Shown here: positions 61,238 through 64,000 of the stretch, piece by piece
Layout of the letters: the number at the start of each line of letters is the position of its first letter
How positions within the stretch are numbered: position 1 is the stretch's first letter
NCBI RefSeq assembly: GCF_042684365.1
Contig: NZ_JBHULI010000022.1
Coordinates: 221,902 to 285,901 of the forward strand
Length of the DNA: 64,000 nt
Direction: 5' to 3'
From: Gracilimonas halophila
GTDB lineage: Bacteria; Bacteroidota; Rhodothermia; Balneolales; Balneolaceae
Translations under genes and position numbers: made by a program
Notes under the pieces: model-generated
Seen by the model: the letters and a program-made list of their open reading frames with translations, nothing else
What the model was told of the DNA's origin: nothing
Database searches by the model: none

Positions 61238-61519
61238 GGGATTTTTAGGATTAATGGGATTACCAAGATTAAACCAAGTCATTCTGAACCCATGAAGGAT
61301 CTGTACAAACTTTTAGTAATGGCTGAAATCTTTAATTCAATACAAAAAAACCCAAAGATCTTCCCCGCTCGGGCGGGGATTGAGGGGTGGGTAAAAGGTG
61401 CCAAGGGCAAGCTACGTTGCCCCTGCCACCCAACCCTCACCTTTGTTTCCTCTCCCGGGAGAGGAAGACGTTGTGGGAGAAATGGGAAGTGGTTAAGACT
61501 TGGGTGGTTACGGCAAGTG

Positions 61520-61691
61520 NNNNNNNNNNNNNNNNNNNNNNNNNNNNNNNNNNNNNNNNNNNNNNNNNNNNNNNNNNNNNNNNNNNNNNNNNNNNNNNNN
61601 NNNNNNNNNNNNNNNNNNNNNNNNNNNNNNNNNNNNNNNNNNNNNNNNNNNNNNNNNNNNNNNNNNNNNNNNNNNNNNNNNNNNNNNNNNN
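61520..61691. other. Assembly gap (172 N) at a tandem-unit junction
   Basis: By comparison with copies 1 and 2 the missing sequence should be 126 bp if no unit is collapsed. Confidence 0.93.
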
Positions 61692-61864
61692 ACCCAAAGA
61701 TCTTCCCCGCTCGGGCGGGGATTGAGGGGTGGGTAAAAGGTGCCAATGACAAGCTACGTTGCCCCTGCCAACCAACCCTCACCTTTGTTTCCTCTCCCGG
61801 GAGAGGAAGACGTTTTGGTGAGCAAAGGCAAGGAACTCTTTGATGAGCCTGAAGCCCTCTTGAA

Positions 61865-61890
61865 CCTAACACCTAACACCTAACACCTAA
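61865..61890. repeat. Short CTAACAC tandem
   Basis: About three and a half copies of a 7-bp unit (CCTAACA). No function is apparent. Confidence 0.75.
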
Positions 61891-61903
61891 AAACTATTCT
61901 GTA

Positions 61904-62035
61904 GTTTACCCATATCTTTCTTATTTTTAAAGCTTCAAAAAAAGATCATGCAGACACACAGAATTTTGACCATCGGGGAAAGCACGTATAAAAGACTAAG
62001 AATATAGAACTCAGGACTCAAAATTCTTTTCGCCG
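61904..62035 (+). repeat. Shared TA leader, copy 2
   Basis: Homologous to 59964-60087 over its whole length with a small insertion near 62000. It lies about 140 bp upstream of the zeta-kinase-like gene. Confidence 0.82.
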
Positions 62036-62172
62036 GCGGTTATCTGACGTACGTACGACGTTGATCCCCGATCCTAAACAAACTCAAAACTAAAGACAAT
62101 TAAATGATTGAAAGATTAGTACGAAGCAATTTCATGCAATCTTTCCAATAGTGAGCAACGCGAGCGATTAAA

Positions 62173-62696
62173 TTGAGTAACACAAAAGAACAAGAACTTA
62201 TTATTGTTGCCGGTCCCAAAGGCTCTGGTAAAACAACCTTGGCAAAGGAGTACTTAGATGCCAATAAAGGAAACTATGTGTATTTGAGTGCCGATGAAAT
62301 AGCCTATGAGATCAATACGGAGGATCCCATTTCTGTAAGACTTGAGGCAGGAAAAGAATTTTTCAAGAGATTTGACCAGTTTATTAAACGCCGTAGGAAT
62401 GTACTTATTGAAACAACGTTGTCCGGTAAATCAGTATCAAACTTGATTAAGCAAGCTCGAAATCAAGAGTCAGAAAAGGCGGTCATCCGGTTCCTGAGAA
62501 AGACATTGTAAGAAGATTTGGCAGAAGCATCGTAAATTTTTGGGAAACGTATCGGCATTTGAGCGACCGTTGGTTGTTGTATTATAATACCGAAAATCAT
62601 TTTCAACAGATTGCGCATAGCAATGAAAATCATGTATATGCATATGATGAATTGTTATATTCATTCTTCTTACAGTTAAAGGATAAATATGAGTGA
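62173..62696 (+). pseudogene. Zeta-toxin-like kinase, broken by an internal deletion/frameshift
   Basis: The first part (62173-62511, TTG start) has a P-loop VAGPKGSGKTTLAKEYL, SADEIAYEI and VLIETTLSGKSVSNLI, typical of zeta-toxin-like P-loop kinases. Then the frame is lost. In another frame from about 62456 the family's C-terminal half continues: SKSRVRKGGHPVPEKDIVRR, SIVNFWETYRHLSDRWLLYY, to a stop at 62694-62696. Some 25-30 residues that normally lie between seem to be deleted by a number of bases not divisible by three. The result should be inactive. The partner gene overlaps the old stop. Confidence 0.82.
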
Positions 62697-62913
62697 AACA
62701 GAACAAAATATTTTCAAGTTTACAGCAGAAATCACCAAAATTGGAAACAGGGCTGTACATAAGGCACAGGAAGAAAACCGTAAACAAGGCATACCCAGTG
62801 TATATGCAAAAAAAGGAAACATTTACTACCAATTCCCCAATGGAATGATTTCTTCCCAAAAAGATGAAACGGCTGTATACCAGGTTAATGAACCGAAAGA
62901 AGAAGGGAATTGA
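62689..62913 (+). CDS. Small putative antitoxin/partner of the zeta-like kinase
   Basis: A 74-residue hydrophilic protein (ITKIGNRAVHKAQEENRKQG, then IPSVYAKKGNIYYQFPNG). It overlaps the end of the broken kinase gene by 8 bp (ATGAGTGA), a sign of former translational coupling. Similar small proteins are, from memory, encoded beside zeta-like kinases. It seems intact although its partner is broken. Confidence 0.68.
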   Translation: MSETEQNIFKFTAEITKIGNRAVHKAQEENRKQGIPSVYAKKGNIYYQFPNGMISSQKDETAVYQVNEPKEEGN

Positions 62914-62956
62914 AAATTCAAACAATCCGGCCTTAGAAAAAAGAGCGTTAAGAAAA

Positions 62957-62975
62957 TGATGAAATGCAGCGTTAA
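62957..62975 (+). repeat. Downstream TA tag, copy 2
   Basis: TGATGAAATGCAGCGTTAA, identical to 60713-60731, 43 bp after the antitoxin-like gene. AGAAAA precedes both copies. An additional GAGCGTTAAG stands 22 bp before it. Confidence 0.8.
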
Positions 62976-63004
62976 AAAAGAAATCATACCAATAAAAAGC
63001 AGTC

Positions 63005-63047
63005 ATCCCGGTCAAACCGCAGAGAAGCGGAGGTGCAGAACCGGGAT
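63005..63047. repeat. Nested hairpin ATCCCGGT...ACCGGGAT
   Basis: ATCCCGGT pairs with ACCGGGAT, and CCGC with GCGG inside it. A competing stem (GTGCAG with CTGCAC, to 63057) overlaps. It may be a terminator-like or repeat palindrome; no T run follows. Confidence 0.6.
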
Positions 63048-63143
63048 CTCCCTGCACCACGTGGAATGTTGAACAACGCCTGGTTGAAGGAGATTGCCTT
63101 CCAGAGTTGCATTATGTAGTAAAAGTAGGCACAAACAACAATA

Positions 63144-63578
63144 ATGAAAATATATCTTGACAATTGTAGCTTTAATCGTCCTTTTGATGACCAGCATCAA
63201 ATCAGGATTAGAATTGAGGCAGAAGCTAAATTATATATTCAGTCGTTGATTGAGCAGGGAAAACTTGACTTAGTTTGGTCCTACATTTTGGAATATGAAA
63301 ATTCAGCGAACCCTTATGAGTTCAGGCAAATAGTAATACAGAAATGGAAGGATAAGTCAAAAGTACAGGTAGATGAGAACAAGCGCATTGTGAAACTGGC
63401 TGAAGAGTTGACCAATTATGACCTTAAGGCAAAAGACGCACTACATGTAGCCTGTGCAATTGAAGCCGAATGTGAATACTTTATTACAACAGATGACAAG
63501 ATTTTAAACAAAAACAATAATATTAAGAGCATTGAAATAGTAAGCCCTATCGACATGCTGGATATTCTTGAGGTATAG
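63144..63578 (+). CDS. PIN-domain putative toxin RNase
   Basis: A 144-residue PIN-domain protein. Acidic catalytic residues are seen in MKIYLDNCSFNRPFDD (Asp6), SYILEYENS, LKAKDALHVACAIEAE and FITTDDKIL. PIN toxins of VapC type cleave RNA with a metal ion. A small gene follows after 2 bp and is the likely antitoxin, so the order is toxin first, unlike most vapBC pairs. Confidence 0.85.
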   Translation: MKIYLDNCSFNRPFDDQHQIRIRIEAEAKLYIQSLIEQGKLDLVWSYILEYENSANPYEFRQIVIQKWKDKSKVQVDENKRIVKLAEELTNYDLKAKDALHVACAIEAECEYFITTDDKILNKNNNIKSIEIVSPIDMLDILEV

Positions 63579-63580
63579 CC

Positions 63581-63775
63581 ATGAGAACTGAAGCCGAAAT
63601 TCGACAAAAAGGAATGGAAGCCTTACTCAAAGAACTGGGTGATGTTGAGGCTGAAATTTTCATCAAAAATTTAATCCGTGAACCTTTTGATTACACCAAT
63701 TGGCAAAAAGACTTATGGAATGATAAAAGTGTTCAGGAAATAAGTTCTAACGCTGATAAAGCTGTTAAGAAGTGA
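63581..63775 (+). CDS. Small putative antitoxin of the PIN-domain protein
   Basis: A 64-residue protein (MRTEAEIRQKGMEALLKELG, then EAEIFIKNLIREPFDYTNWQ) without DNA-binding motifs that can be recognised for certain. It begins 2 bp after the PIN gene stop, so the two are co-transcribed and probably co-translated. The position suggests an antitoxin. Confidence 0.7.
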   Translation: MRTEAEIRQKGMEALLKELGDVEAEIFIKNLIREPFDYTNWQKDLWNDKSVQEISSNADKAVKK

Positions 63776-64000
63776 TTTACATAAACATACAAAAACCAGC
63801 CGTAAGGGCGTATCGCATACGCCCGGTGGTGGATTCAAACTTGGTTGCCCGTACAGGCAGGTCTAAAGACCTTCGCTTGTTAATTACCGAGACAGAAATA
63901 ACAGAAAAAAATTTGAACCACTGATTAAACGGATTACAAGATGAGACGGATTAAATGTTTAAAATTGGATGTTTCCCCTGGCCTTAGAGTTTTGGCCGGA
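63776..64000. repeat. Start of a further repeat island
   Basis: Non-coding. It holds the palindrome GGGCGTATCGCATACGCCC (63806-63824), the linker TTGGTTGCCCGTA (63841-63853) and an AACGGATTACAAGATGAGACGG segment like those in the other islands. The sequence continues past the window. Confidence 0.75.
63806..63824. repeat. GGGCGTATCGCATACGCCC palindrome, copy 2
   Basis: A perfect 8-bp-arm dyad with loop CGC, followed, as at 47473, by CGGTG-TGGATTC and the GTTGCCCGTA-type linker. Confidence 0.78.

Larger units (their letters stand above)
60847..61830 (+). repeat. Tandem array of an approximately 297-bp unit, 2.5 copies
   Basis: Units start at 60847 and 61238 (GGGATTTTTAGGATTAATGG); the visible parts are 283 and 282 bp and nearly identical, both ending CGGCAAGTG at a gap. 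A third copy is visible from 61692. The segment CATCATTTCGAACC (60833-60846) before unit 1 is probably what is missing at the first junction, giving a unit of 297 bp. Confidence 0.85.
60716..62172. repeat. Non-coding repeat island 5 with 297-bp tandem array and two assembly gaps
   Basis: No gene is supported over 1.46 kb. After a 65-bp hairpin (60740) comes a tandem array with two N gaps, each unit carrying CCCCGCTCGGGCGGGG (60973, 61363, 61705) and CCTCTCCCGGGAGAGG (61059, 61449, 61791). Then follow a short CTAACAC tandem (61865-61890), the shared leader (61904-62035) and unique sequence to the zeta-kinase start. Long ORFs across the N runs are artefacts. Confidence 0.85.

Noticed and set aside
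61127..61872. ORFs of about 200 codons on both strands
   Set aside because: They run through stretches of N and tandem repeats; they are not real reading frames.
44814..62172. Insertion sequence or retron/DGR as source of the repeats
   Set aside because: No transposase, reverse transcriptase or target duplications were found among the repeats.
62470..63060. 196-codon ORF on minus
   Set aside because: It is antisense to the zeta-kinase remnant and the antitoxin-like gene and runs through a palindrome; the plus-strand proteins match known families.
57480..63775. Integron cassette array
   Set aside because: TA loci between repeats are suggestive, but no integrase is in the window, no element has paired RYYYAAC/GTTRRRY boxes with an attC-like fold, and several repeats lie between each pair of loci. 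The cassette idea is kept only for the two loci with shared flanks.
1..64000. tRNA, rRNA or riboswitch genes
   Set aside because: I looked for typical tRNA ends and rRNA segments between genes and saw none that I could support by eye.

Overview
The window looks like chromosomal DNA from a marine or saline member of the Balneolota/Rhodothermota branch near the Bacteroidota. The evidence is a type IX secretion pair (PorV, PorU), SusC/SusD outer-membrane proteins, a complete alternative complex III next to a caa3 oxidase, and candidate promoters of the Bacteroidota type TAnnTTTG. GC content appears moderate to low. The assignment is an inference from gene content; no rRNA or tRNA gene was seen.

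Layout. 1-13.9 kb, mostly minus strand: the 5' part of porV, porU, a thiolase, a cystathionine gamma-synthase/lyase family enzyme, two TPR lipoproteins, an M23 peptidase, an FAH-domain protein, and L27/L21. RidA is on plus. 14-26.3 kb: a small hypothetical gene and lexA, then a plus-strand run with a cyclophilin lipoprotein, two acyl-CoA dehydrogenases, DinB, an alpha/beta hydrolase, two genes for a UDP-aminosugar-type pathway, a BatA/B-like VWA protein, a cupin and a HAD phosphatase. 26.4-30.7 kb, minus: a very large DUF4175 coiled-coil membrane protein and a metallo-beta-lactamase-fold hydrolase.

30.8-44.0 kb is one respiratory operon on minus: actABCDEF, a small membrane protein with a transposase-like HTH domain, SCO, then caa3 oxidase subunits II, I, III and IV, ending at a strong terminator. 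Electrons would pass from quinol through ActB, ActA and ActE to the cytochrome-c-fused CoxB and on to CoxA. A DUF420 (CtaM-like) gene faces the operon divergently at 44.2 kb.

44.8-64 kb is different. hemN and a SusC-SusD-phosphoesterase operon stand between islands of dense non-coding repeats. The best-defined repeat is a 65-bp imperfect hairpin present in 11 full copies, all exactly 65 bp, plus 2 broken ones. It is joined through a constant linker to a changing set of other palindromes. Two tandem arrays (577 and about 297 bp units) hold all three assembly gaps. Small toxin-antitoxin-like loci sit among the repeats: a nucleotidyltransferase pair, an addiction-module/ParE pair, a broken zeta-type kinase with a partner, and a PIN pair. 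Two of these loci share the same upstream leader and the same downstream tag, as if they were cassettes.

The most unusual items are the HTH-membrane fusion inside the respiratory operon, the 65-bp hairpin family with its modular arrangement, and the TA loci with shared flanks.
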